This document shows, one piece after another, positions 1 to 5,323 of a stretch of 6,069 nt of DNA; within the stretch, counting starts at the first letter, position 1, and each line of letters starts with the position of its first letter. Location of the stretch: assembly GCA_001786395.1 (NCBI GenBank), contig MFWN01000020.1, positions 14,914 through 20,982 on the forward strand, in the 5' to 3' direction. The stretch comes from Candidatus Pacearchaeota archaeon RBG_13_36_9. Its GTDB lineage: Archaea; Nanobdellota; Nanobdellia; Pacearchaeales; GW2011-AR1. Both the position numbers and the translations under genes were made by a program. The notes under the pieces were generated by a model, which saw only the letters and a program-made list of their open reading frames with translations, searched no databases and was not told the DNA's origin.

Positions 1-156
1 CCGTAATTATACTTTCTTGTTCTTTTACAAAATGATGTCTATGCATTTTCTATTTTTTTCAGAACTGAATCTGAGGCTTACACCTCTTTTATTTAATATA
101 TGCCTTGTTTTTTAAAGGTTTTGATGATAAAAAGATTGTGATTTACTTTAATTAAG

Positions 157-166
157 TTTTTATATC
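157..166 (+). promoter_or_regulatory. archaeal TATA-like box for the kinase-ychF pair
   Basis: The run TTTTTATATC is centred about 26 bp upstream of the ATG at 189, and an A/G-containing stretch (AATTAAG) that could serve as the TFB-recognition element precedes it. No Shine-Dalgarno sequence lies between box and ATG (the bases just before it read ACCTTGCTAAC). That geometry is what a leaderless archaeal transcript starting at or beside the ATG would show. The element would drive both the kinase-like gene and the overlapping ychF. The call rests on spacing and composition only, in an AT-rich region where TATA-like strings are common. Confidence 0.5.
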
Positions 167-188
167 CCTTTTTTCTTACCTTGCTAAC

Positions 189-749
189 ATGTTAATAGGA
201 ATTACCGGAAGAATTGCTGCTGGAAAAGAAACTTTAACTGATTTTTTAAGAAAAAAGGGATTTGTCTACTTTGAAACTTCAAAGATGCTTGCAGAAGAGC
301 TGGAAAAAAGAGGGCTTGAAATTAACAGGTGGAACATGCAGAACCTTGGAGATGAATTAAGGGAAAAAGAAGGGCCAGGAGCTTTGATGAAAATGCTTCT
401 TAAAAAAACAGAGCCTGGAAAAAATTATATATTTGATAGCCTAAGAAATGCAGGAGAGGCTGAGTTTTTAGGGAATACTGCAAAAGATTTTGTTTTAATT
501 GCCGTAGATGCTGACCAGAAATTGCGCTTCCAGAGAATTATTGAGCGTGGAAAGCCAAGTGACCCAAAGACATGGGAAGAATTTTTAAAGGTGGATAACA
601 GAGATTTTTTTGATAAAGATAATCCAATGGGGCAGCAGGTTGGAAGATGCATGGAAAGAGCAGATTATGTAATTGTTAATGATAAGGAAGTTGAAGAATC
701 GATGAAAGAGATTGAAAAAATTTGGGAGGAAATAAAGGCAAAATGCTAA
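189..749 (+). CDS. P-loop nucleotide kinase-like protein (dNMP/dephospho-CoA kinase-like fold)
   Basis: Predicted 186-residue cytosolic P-loop NTPase of the nucleotide-kinase group. A Walker A loop (GRIAAGKET, residues 7-15) opens the protein after a hydrophobic first strand. The GKxT form resembles the GKGT of adenylate and dNMP kinases, with Glu replacing the small Gly. Further family-like blocks are GDELREKEGPGAL (54-66), FDSLRNAGEAEFL (82-94, an arginine-bearing motif often read as RNxGE), LIAVDAD (103-109), RFQRIIERG (113-121, lid-like with several Arg), DPKTWEEFLKVD (125-136) and ADYVIVND (158-165). These resemble proteins often annotated as AAA family ATPase, dephospho-CoA kinase, or the kinase-like domain found next to dCMP deaminases. 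The phosphate acceptor cannot be told from sequence. The start is the first ATG after the TATA-like box, and MLIGITG is a natural N-terminus for this fold. The gene overlaps ychF by 7 nt, so the two are probably cotranscribed. Confidence 0.75.
   Translation: MLIGITGRIAAGKETLTDFLRKKGFVYFETSKMLAEELEKRGLEINRWNMQNLGDELREKEGPGALMKMLLKKTEPGKNYIFDSLRNAGEAEFLGNTAKDFVLIAVDADQKLRFQRIIERGKPSDPKTWEEFLKVDNRDFFDKDNPMGQQVGRCMERADYVIVNDKEVEESMKEIEKIWEEIKAKC
724..730 (+). promoter_or_regulatory. Shine-Dalgarno site for ychF
   Basis: GGGAGGA lies within the 3' end of the kinase-like gene, 12 nt before ATG 743. The spacing is longer than the usual 5-9 nt. It nevertheless argues against translation from TTG 722, which would put the site inside the coding sequence. 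Confidence 0.5.
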
Positions 750-1918
750 TCGGACTTGTAGGTAAACCCTCTGTTGGAAAAAGCACCTTTTTCAAGGCGT
801 GCACTCTTGCAGACGTGGCTATAGCACCTTATCCTTTTACAACAATAAAGCCCAACCAAGGGATAGGGTATGTAAAGATAGACTGCATAGACAAGGAGTT
901 TGGGGTGCAGTGCCAGCCTAGAACAGGCTATTGCAAAAACGGGGTAAGGTTTGTGCCTGTGCAGCTGGTGGATGTGGCAGGATTAGTTAAAGATGCGCAC
1001 AAAGGCAAGGGAAGGGGAAATGAGTTCATGAATGATTTAAGAGAAGCGGATTTGCTTATTCAGATACTGGATGCAAGCGGCAAGACAGACGAAGGAGGGA
1101 ATCCAACAGAAGGATATGATGTCACAGAAGAAGTGGAGTTTTTAAGAGACGAGATTGACATGTGGATTTATGGTATTTTGGAGAGAAGCTGGGCTTCTTT
1201 AGTCAGAAAAAGCAGGGCAACTAAACTATCTTTAGAGCTGTTTAATCAGCTGTCTGGATTAAAAATCAAGGAAGATGATGTTAAGGATATTATGAAGAAA
1301 TTAGAATTGAGCGAGAAAGGGGAAGACTGGAAAGATTCTCATATCTTAGAATTTGTCAGGGAGATAAGGAAAAAAAGCAAGCCAATTATAATAGCTGCAA
1401 ATAAGATGGACCTGCCTGGTGCAGAGGAGAACTTAAAGATTTTAAAAGATACTTATCCGGAAACTTTTATAGTTCCATGCTCTGCTGATTCTGAGTTGGC
1501 TTTAAGAGAGGCATCTAACCATGGTCTGATAGATTACACACCAGGTGACAAGGATTTTAAGATTAAGGGAGAGCTTAGTGATAAGCAGAAAAAAGCCTTA
1601 GAAGCAATTAAGACTAATGTTTTGAACAAGTTTGGCAGTACAGGAGTGCAGGAAGTTCTGAACAGCGCCACCTTTAATTTTTTAAAGTATATTGCAGTAT
1701 TTCCAGCAGGAGTCAACAAGCTTGCAGATTCCAAAGGAAGAGTGCTTCCAGACTGTTTCTTAGTTCCGCCTGGAACAACTGCCTTGGATTTTGCATTTAA
1801 GCTTCATACTGATTTAGGCAAGAATTTTATAAAGGCAATTGATGTCAGGACAAAACAGGCAGTAGGCAAGGAGTATGTACTTAAGAATAGAGATGGGATT
1901 GAGATAATTACAAGATAG
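743..1918 (+). CDS. ychF: YchF/OLA1-family GTPase (redox-regulated translation-associated NTPase)
   Basis: 391-residue Obg-superfamily NTPase, full length for the family. Motifs in order: G1 GKPSVGKS (7-14), G2 region PYPFTTIKP, G3 DVAGL (77-81) followed by the Gly/Lys-rich segment KGKGRGNEF, G4 NKMD (220-223), and a C-terminal TGS-like domain (about 316-391, containing FPAGVNK, PPGTTALDFAFKLHTDLG and the ending IEIITR). YchF/OLA1 proteins bind ribosomes and are linked to translation and stress control. Bacterial and human members carry NxxE and prefer ATP; NKMD here predicts GTP. I chose ATG 743 because homologues begin with M-x-IGLVGKPxVGKS. An upstream TTG at 722 would add seven residues, but these would be encoded by the GGGAGGA at 724-730, which is better read as the ribosome binding site. 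The start lies inside the last codons of the kinase gene, suggesting translational coupling. Confidence 0.93.
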   Translation: MLIGLVGKPSVGKSTFFKACTLADVAIAPYPFTTIKPNQGIGYVKIDCIDKEFGVQCQPRTGYCKNGVRFVPVQLVDVAGLVKDAHKGKGRGNEFMNDLREADLLIQILDASGKTDEGGNPTEGYDVTEEVEFLRDEIDMWIYGILERSWASLVRKSRATKLSLELFNQLSGLKIKEDDVKDIMKKLELSEKGEDWKDSHILEFVREIRKKSKPIIIAANKMDLPGAEENLKILKDTYPETFIVPCSADSELALREASNHGLIDYTPGDKDFKIKGELSDKQKKALEAIKTNVLNKFGSTGVQEVLNSATFNFLKYIAVFPAGVNKLADSKGRVLPDCFLVPPGTTALDFAFKLHTDLGKNFIKAIDVRTKQAVGKEYVLKNRDGIEIITR

Positions 1919-1939
1919 ATTATTCAATAAAGTTCTTGA

Positions 1940-2791
1940 TTATCCTTCTTTCTTTCCGAATTTTCTCAGGATGTCTTTTTTTTGGATTTTCGCCAATTCT
2001 GGATTTCTTGTCACAACTGCAGTTATCTTAGTCTTTTTTAAAAAAAGATTCTTGTATAATTCATTTAAATTGCTCTGATGGAAATTTTCAAGATTGGCAT
2101 AGACTTTATCAAGGGATTTTTTAAAGTTCTTCTCATAAAACATTTGAGCTACAATATTTTTTAAAATTAAGGTATCATGATCCTGCGCAATATTTTTATC
2201 AAATTTGAGATAAACATTTTTATTAACAGATTTATAATATTTGTAGATTAATTTATTGGCAGAATTTTTATTTCCGCATAAAATATAAATTTTATTAAGG
2301 CCAGTCAGCATTTTTCTAAATAATTCACTCTCTTTTTCCCCTATTGCAAAAGGCCATGGGAGCTGGCTAAATTTTGCATAGCCAACGTAACCCTCTTTTT
2401 TTGATAAGAATCTAAGTTTTATGGAACTTTCTGCAATTGCTGTCATCTCTTTGTAAAGGGTTGTGAATGTAAAAGTTATTGACTGATTTTTTAAAATTAA
2501 AGAGGCAAAATTCTTCTTTTCTTCCAAATAACTTTCTTTAACATCTTCATAAAAATTTGCTGTTTCAGACAGCCACTTTTTATTTAGTAAATAGTTATAT
2601 TTATCTTTTTCAACAATTCCTTGGCTGACTAAATGTTGCAGAGCCTTGAAAACAGCCTGATAAGTTACCCTTTTGCCTGTTCTTTTTATTTTATAATAAA
2701 GTTTTTTAGCTGTAATTGGCCAATCTTCACTTAAAATCTGGATTATTAGATTCTTCACTTTATCGTCCGCTATATTAGTAGGTTTGTTCAT
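1940..2791 (-). CDS. winged-helix DNA-binding protein, probable transcriptional regulator
   Basis: 283 residues. The N-terminal segment (about 11-73) has the pattern of a winged helix-turn-helix: helix VKNLIIQIL, helix ITAKKLYYKIK, recognition helix VTYQAVFKALQHLVSQGIV, then a wing and strand (EKDKYNYLLN). Basic residues (KRTGKR, 36-41) sit just before the recognition helix. The rest (about 80-283) is an alpha/beta region rich in Lys and aromatics that I do not recognise. It includes FTFTTLYKEM (107-116), a WPFAIGEKES stretch, a strand-like IYILCGNK and a basic tail ending KFGKKEG. The layout, an N-terminal wHTH with a larger C-terminal domain, recalls archaeal TrmB-like regulators, but I see no convincing TrmB motif. 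The gene is divergent from the cluster beginning at 3003, sharing a 211-bp region with it, and is tail to tail with ychF. It may control itself, the cluster, or both. Confidence 0.6.
   Translation of the reverse strand: MNKPTNIADDKVKNLIIQILSEDWPITAKKLYYKIKRTGKRVTYQAVFKALQHLVSQGIVEKDKYNYLLNKKWLSETANFYEDVKESYLEEKKNFASLILKNQSITFTFTTLYKEMTAIAESSIKLRFLSKKEGYVGYAKFSQLPWPFAIGEKESELFRKMLTGLNKIYILCGNKNSANKLIYKYYKSVNKNVYLKFDKNIAQDHDTLILKNIVAQMFYEKNFKKSLDKVYANLENFHQSNLNELYKNLFLKKTKITAVVTRNPELAKIQKKDILRKFGKKEG
1976..1983 (+). terminator. candidate U-rich terminator of the kinase-ychF transcript
   Basis: A run of eight T on the + strand lies 58 nt after the ychF stop, with more T-rich DNA around it (TTCTTTCTTT, GGATTTTCG). 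Archaeal RNA polymerase terminates at U-rich tracts without needing a hairpin. The tract lies inside the 3' end of the opposing gene, where it encodes Lys codons, so base composition alone could explain it. Confidence 0.3.
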
Positions 2792-2810
2792 ATATATAGC
2801 TCTCTTTAAT

Positions 2811-2822
2811 CCTAAATAAACC
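2811..2822 (-). promoter_or_regulatory. TATA-like box of the winged-helix gene
   Basis: On the minus strand this reads GGTTTATTTAGG, centred about 26 nt upstream of the ATG at 2791. Only weak AGAG similarity to a Shine-Dalgarno site is seen before the start. The spacing fits a leaderless or nearly leaderless archaeal transcript, as proposed for the gene at 189. Confidence 0.45.
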
Positions 2823-2836
2823 TTTTGGTTGATTGG

Positions 2837-2851
2837 AGATAAACGTTATCT
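2837..2851. repeat. 15-bp inverted repeat, candidate operator
   Basis: AGATAAACGTTATCT has two perfect 6-bp arms (AGATAA and TTATCT) around a 3-bp centre. It sits 46-60 bp upstream of the regulator's ATG and about 15 bp beyond its TATA-like box, in the only long intergenic region between two genes here. A dimeric winged-helix protein typically binds such a dyad. Whether it is a real operator cannot be shown from one site in AT-rich DNA. Confidence 0.35.
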
Positions 2852-2875
2852 ATTTATCTGTTTAGACACTGACCT

Positions 2876-2940
2876 GTTTAATATGGAATTAAAAGTTTCC
2901 GCGCCATTAATTCAGGGCAGGTTTCTGTGCTTTTTTTATT
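2876..2940 (+). promoter_or_regulatory. promoter zone of the 3003-6069 cluster
   Basis: Two TATA-like strings could start the + strand transcript: GTTTAATATGG (2876-2886) and TTTTTTTATT (2931-2940). Start sites about 26 bp downstream would give leaders of very roughly 95 or 40 nt, in keeping with the Shine-Dalgarno site used by the first gene. I cannot choose between them. The region between 2792 and 3002 shows no RNA gene or convincing ORF. Confidence 0.3.
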
Positions 2941-2989
2941 TTGGCTATGTTATAGGACCTAAATCTTTTTCGTATCAAAATTTACTAAT

Positions 2990-2996
2990 AGGTGGA
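2990..2996 (+). promoter_or_regulatory. Shine-Dalgarno site of the first cluster gene
   Basis: AGGTGGA ends 6 nt before ATG 3003, good spacing for a ribosome binding site. It supports this ATG as the start and a leadered transcript for the cluster. Confidence 0.6.
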
Positions 2997-3002
2997 GCAT
3001 AA

Positions 3003-3461
3003 ATGAATCACGACCTTAATAGCGCTTTGGCAGGAGTAGTATCTGAATCTACAGAAGGGACTAGAAGAAGGAATAATGCAAAAAATCTTGCAGGGATAAT
3101 GGCATGCACAGGGCTTTCTTTAGGGGTGGATTGGTTCAGCAATAATAGATTTGATAACCTTTTGTTGGATGTTGCAGCTGGCGGGGGGCTTTATGATGGG
3201 TTAAGTTCGGGTTTTGGCAGAGGAGTACTCGGACTAATGGTGGCTGTTTCACCCGAGACTCTAGAGTTTGTTAAGCAGGCTTTATACTATAAAGCAGATG
3301 TTTTTAGGGAATTTCTAAGAACAGATTCTTGCGAGGATTTAGCATACAAAATTATGGCTTATGGGGGAGCATATGCAGCAGGGGTCGGAATAAGATTTCT
3401 CGGGAAATATGCTTATGCAAATACTGTTAAAAATTTGCTTAGGGGGCTGTTCAGAAGATGA
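3003..3461 (+). CDS. small glycine-rich hydrophobic protein of unknown function
   Basis: 152 residues, not recognised. The first 28 are polar with a basic patch (RRRNNAK, 21-27). Three hydrophobic, glycine/alanine-rich stretches follow: about 29-43 (LAGIMACTGLSLGVD), 52-82 (two parts, around VAAGGGLYDG and GVLGLMVAV) and 115-134 (ending YAAGVGIRFLG). The C-terminus is basic (NLLRGLFRR). The stretches are short and Gly-rich, so they could be membrane helices or simply a compact helical core; an integral membrane location is plausible but not certain. There is no classical signal peptide. It opens the co-directional cluster and overlaps the next gene by 4 nt (ATGA at 3458-3461), so the two are probably translationally coupled. 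Coding is supported by the Shine-Dalgarno site and by that overlap rather than by any family match. Confidence 0.6.
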   Translation: MNHDLNSALAGVVSESTEGTRRRNNAKNLAGIMACTGLSLGVDWFSNNRFDNLLLDVAAGGGLYDGLSSGFGRGVLGLMVAVSPETLEFVKQALYYKADVFREFLRTDSCEDLAYKIMAYGGAYAAGVGIRFLGKYAYANTVKNLLRGLFRR

Positions 3462-3868
3462 AGGGGACATTAGCAACCTTGTTGTCTATAGCTCTCTTAT
3501 TTTGGAGTTGTCATGGAAAAGAAACCAACCAGAAATACCATTTTAAAGGAAAAATTGGAGATGAAAATGTAAAGTTTAGTGAATATTATTTTTTAGGAAA
3601 GAAAACAAACCACTTAATTAAAAATATCTGGCTTAAAGATAGTTATTCTAGGCATGTTAATTATATGGATGATGATGATTTGAAAGTAGATTTTGTAATG
3701 GGGTTTGAGTGCGGTAGAGGAAAAGATACGACTTTCGCTTACAGATCTGGGGAAGTAGATGACAGGGTAATGCAAGAAGCCCAGAGACAATTTGACTCTT
3801 ATCTAGAGAAAATTCATGAAACAAAAACTGCAGAGGCCTTAGAAAATTTAGGAGACGAGATAAGATGA
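3458..3868 (+). CDS. putative secreted lipoprotein of unknown function
   Basis: 136 residues. The N-terminus has the form of a lipoprotein signal: Met-Lys-Gly, a hydrophobic core (TLATLLSIALLFW) and Cys18 within LFWSC. Ser at -1 suits a lipobox, while Phe and Trp at -3 and -2 are unusual, so attachment through Cys18 is likely but not sure. The mature part begins with a beta-rich stretch (YHFKGKIGDENVKFSEYYF, 27-45), continues through an acidic run (MDDDDLKVDFVMGF, 70-83), and ends in a charged helix (VMQEAQRQFDSYLEKIHE, 104-121). I have an impression that short lipoprotein-like proteins with GKIGDExVKF and DLKVD..., then an AQxQFDxYL helix, occur in DPANN genomes, but cannot name a family. 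The gene is coupled to the preceding one by an ATGA overlap, with a G-run (3442-3446) 11 nt before the ATG as the only Shine-Dalgarno candidate. Confidence 0.65.
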   Translation: MKGTLATLLSIALLFWSCHGKETNQKYHFKGKIGDENVKFSEYYFLGKKTNHLIKNIWLKDSYSRHVNYMDDDDLKVDFVMGFECGRGKDTTFAYRSGEVDDRVMQEAQRQFDSYLEKIHETKTAEALENLGDEIR

Positions 3869-3898
3869 AAAAATTAAATAAAAAATTAGAAATTGTAA

Positions 3899-3903
3899 GG
3901 AGG
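3899..3903 (+). promoter_or_regulatory. strong Shine-Dalgarno site of the candidate Ubl gene
   Basis: GGAGG, the best ribosome binding site in the window, ends 5 nt before ATG 3909. It fixes the start of the 110-residue protein and suggests this gene is translated well relative to its neighbours, as a modifier protein might be. Confidence 0.7.
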
Positions 3904-3908
3904 TTAAG

Positions 3909-4241
3909 ATGGGAAAAGACGAACTTGTGAAAGTAAATGTGAGCAGAGTAATTGGAGAAAACACTCTACCTATAACAATGACCAAGGGGGAGCTAATGGG
4001 AGCTAGTCCAAAAAGGATCTTGGAAACAGCCTTAGCTAACCCAAATGTTACAGGAAAGACTAAACGCGAACTTGAACTTATAAAGAAAATAGTTGATTCT
4101 GGAGTGGAACCACAGGCAATTGTTCTAGACCAAACTGGAGATAGAAAACTTATACCTTATACAGAAAAAGGTGTTGAAGAGTATCTAAACCCAAATAACG
4201 AAGTTGTAATAGAGTATGGCACACAGGATGTCATAGGATAA
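3909..4241 (+). CDS. 110-residue candidate ubiquitin-like (beta-grasp) modifier ending in Gly
   Basis: No family is recognised outright. The secondary-structure pattern permits a beta-grasp fold with an enlarged helical part: strand LVKVNVSR (6-13), turn, strand TLPITM (19-24), helix PKRILETALA (34-43), helix TKRELELIKKIVDSG (51-65), strand AIVLDQ (70-75), then KGVEEYLNPNNEVVIEYG (87-104), where 'L-x-P-x-x-E-V-x-I' resembles the last turn and strand of ubiquitin-like domains. The protein ends VIG, with a single C-terminal Gly and nothing after it, so no peptidase step would be needed to expose it. At 110 residues it is longer than ubiquitin or SAMPs (about 75-90). The argument is mostly contextual: a JAB/JAMM gene lies two genes downstream in the same cluster. 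In bacterial PRTRC and related operons a small Ubl sits beside an E2-like, a JAB and a ThiF/E1 protein. It could also be an unrelated small alpha/beta protein. Confidence 0.4.
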   Translation: MGKDELVKVNVSRVIGENTLPITMTKGELMGASPKRILETALANPNVTGKTKRELELIKKIVDSGVEPQAIVLDQTGDRKLIPYTEKGVEEYLNPNNEVVIEYGTQDVIG

Positions 4242-4270
4242 GTAAACTTTCTTGGGTCTTAAATTAGAGT

Positions 4271-5323
4271 ATGTTGCCTAAGTCAGAGTTATTCAGAATA
4301 GGAGAAACTTTTATGTTTGTGGTGGTTAATGATCAATGTTATAGTGTTGGGAATCTTGGCACAGAGAATGGGAGTTTTTTTTGGTTTTGTGGCGGAAAAT
4401 TCCCTCTGCAAAAATCTGTAACCCTAACAAGCTTAGAAAAAAATTATTTTGAAAAATCAGAAGCAGACATAGAGAGGTTTAAGTCTGCTTTTGCAAGAAA
4501 ACAAAAAAAAATAGATAGAAAGTCAATGGTCGCAGAAATAGAAAAAAATGATTTTCTTAGATTTTATCTCTTAAATGTCCAGCGCTTTTATTTAAAATAT
4601 ACTAAAAAATGTTTAGGACAGAAGTATGAAGATATTTCAGAAGAGATAGGCGCAAAGGAAAATGAAGCAATAACTAAGAGTGTTTTGTCAGGATTAGAAG
4701 AAGGAATTGCAATAATAAATCAAAGAATTTATCCTTTAAAGAGAGTTCCTAAGCTTACTGATTCTTGTGTAGTGATAGGAGATACTCTTTATGGGCTAAT
4801 GGAGTCTCCATTCACTATAGGAGAATTTGAAGGGGTTTTTCAAAAAAGGTTGGAACAAAGATTAAGGCAAGAGGTACTACAAGAAATTTTTAGTTTTAGA
4901 GAGCAGAAAAAACTTTTTTTAGATAGTAAACTAGCGGGCTTATTAAATGAATGTAAACGACATAGATATTCTTATGAGTATAATCAATTGGGTTTGGATA
5001 CAAAGAATAATTATATTTATTTTCTTCCAGCTGACGGTACAAAATTAGGCAAACTTAAGATAGTTAATAAGGCAGTAGGTACTCCTCTTACCAAGCGGAA
5101 TGGGAAGGTTGCTTTTTCTTCTCCTATTTGCAGGCATCTACTTGAAAGAGGGGGTGTAGATGGCCCGTTTATTCTTAAGTCCCCCTATAATAACGGACAA
5201 ATTACTGATTTTTGTATGCATGAAGGTAAAAGCAGCGATCAAAAACAACCTCCAAATTCTGGCAATATAAACGATATAATAGATTATTTGGGATGGGCTG
5301 CCATAAGTTATCATTTAAGATGA
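4271..5323 (+). CDS. 350-residue unknown protein, possible E2-like C-terminal domain
   Basis: Not recognised as a whole. The N-terminus is beta-rich (FRIGETFMFVVVNDQCYSVG, 8-27). Residues about 55-165 are charged and helical (SLEKNYFEKSEADIERF; VAEIEKNDFLRFYLLNVQRF). Residues about 190-235 form another charged helical region. The last 110 residues contain YIYFLPADG (248-256), then SPYNN (304-308) and DFCMHEG (313-319), and end in a hydrophobic helix (DIIDYLGWAAISYHLR). A Pro-Tyr followed eight residues later by Cys315, next to His317, recalls the 'APYxN...(h)C' block of the prokaryotic E2 family D (PRTRC protein B), where the Cys could carry a thioester-linked Ubl. This is a resemblance by eye, not a family match. 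The ATG at 4271 has only a weak AGAG before it. ATG 4313 (Met15) has AGGAG at 4300-4304 with 8-nt spacing and is a serious alternative start. The stop overlaps the next start by ATGA. Confidence 0.6.
   Translation: MLPKSELFRIGETFMFVVVNDQCYSVGNLGTENGSFFWFCGGKFPLQKSVTLTSLEKNYFEKSEADIERFKSAFARKQKKIDRKSMVAEIEKNDFLRFYLLNVQRFYLKYTKKCLGQKYEDISEEIGAKENEAITKSVLSGLEEGIAIINQRIYPLKRVPKLTDSCVVIGDTLYGLMESPFTIGEFEGVFQKRLEQRLRQEVLQEIFSFREQKKLFLDSKLAGLLNECKRHRYSYEYNQLGLDTKNNYIYFLPADGTKLGKLKIVNKAVGTPLTKRNGKVAFSSPICRHLLERGGVDGPFILKSPYNNGQITDFCMHEGKSSDQKQPPNSGNINDIIDYLGWAAISYHLR

Noticed and set aside
1..46. Open frame on the minus strand starting at ATG 46 and running off the left edge (15 codons), possibly the 5' end of a divergent gene.
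   Set aside because: Too short to judge, no Shine-Dalgarno site, and the nearest TATA-like string (about 90-100) is not at leaderless spacing. Not supportable as a gene.
72..92. GAGG/CCTC hairpin followed by a T-rich stretch, like a terminator for an upstream gene.
   Set aside because: Only a 4-bp stem, and no upstream + strand gene is visible to need it.
31..127. Box C/D sRNA-like motifs (ATGATGT, two CTGA, TTGATGA) upstream of the first gene.
   Set aside because: The order and spacing of C, D', C' and D boxes do not fit a 50-60 nt archaeal guide RNA, and the C boxes are imperfect.
722..742. N-terminal extension of YchF from TTG 722 (MGGNKGK).
   Set aside because: The extension is encoded by the Shine-Dalgarno sequence, and YchF proteins start at the Met seven residues later.
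2858..2880. Direct repeat CTGTTTA (2858-2864 and 2874-2880), 16 bp apart, near the inverted repeat.
   Set aside because: A 7-bp match in AT-rich DNA is expected by chance; recorded only as possible half-sites.
3865..3930. 21-residue Lys-rich ORF (MKKLNKKLEIV...) whose ATG overlaps the lipoprotein stop and which runs into the Ubl candidate.
   Set aside because: No Shine-Dalgarno site of its own apart from the weak coupling overlap, low-complexity A-rich codons, and its 3' half is the Ubl ribosome binding site in another frame. Probably chance, though a coupling leader peptide cannot be excluded.
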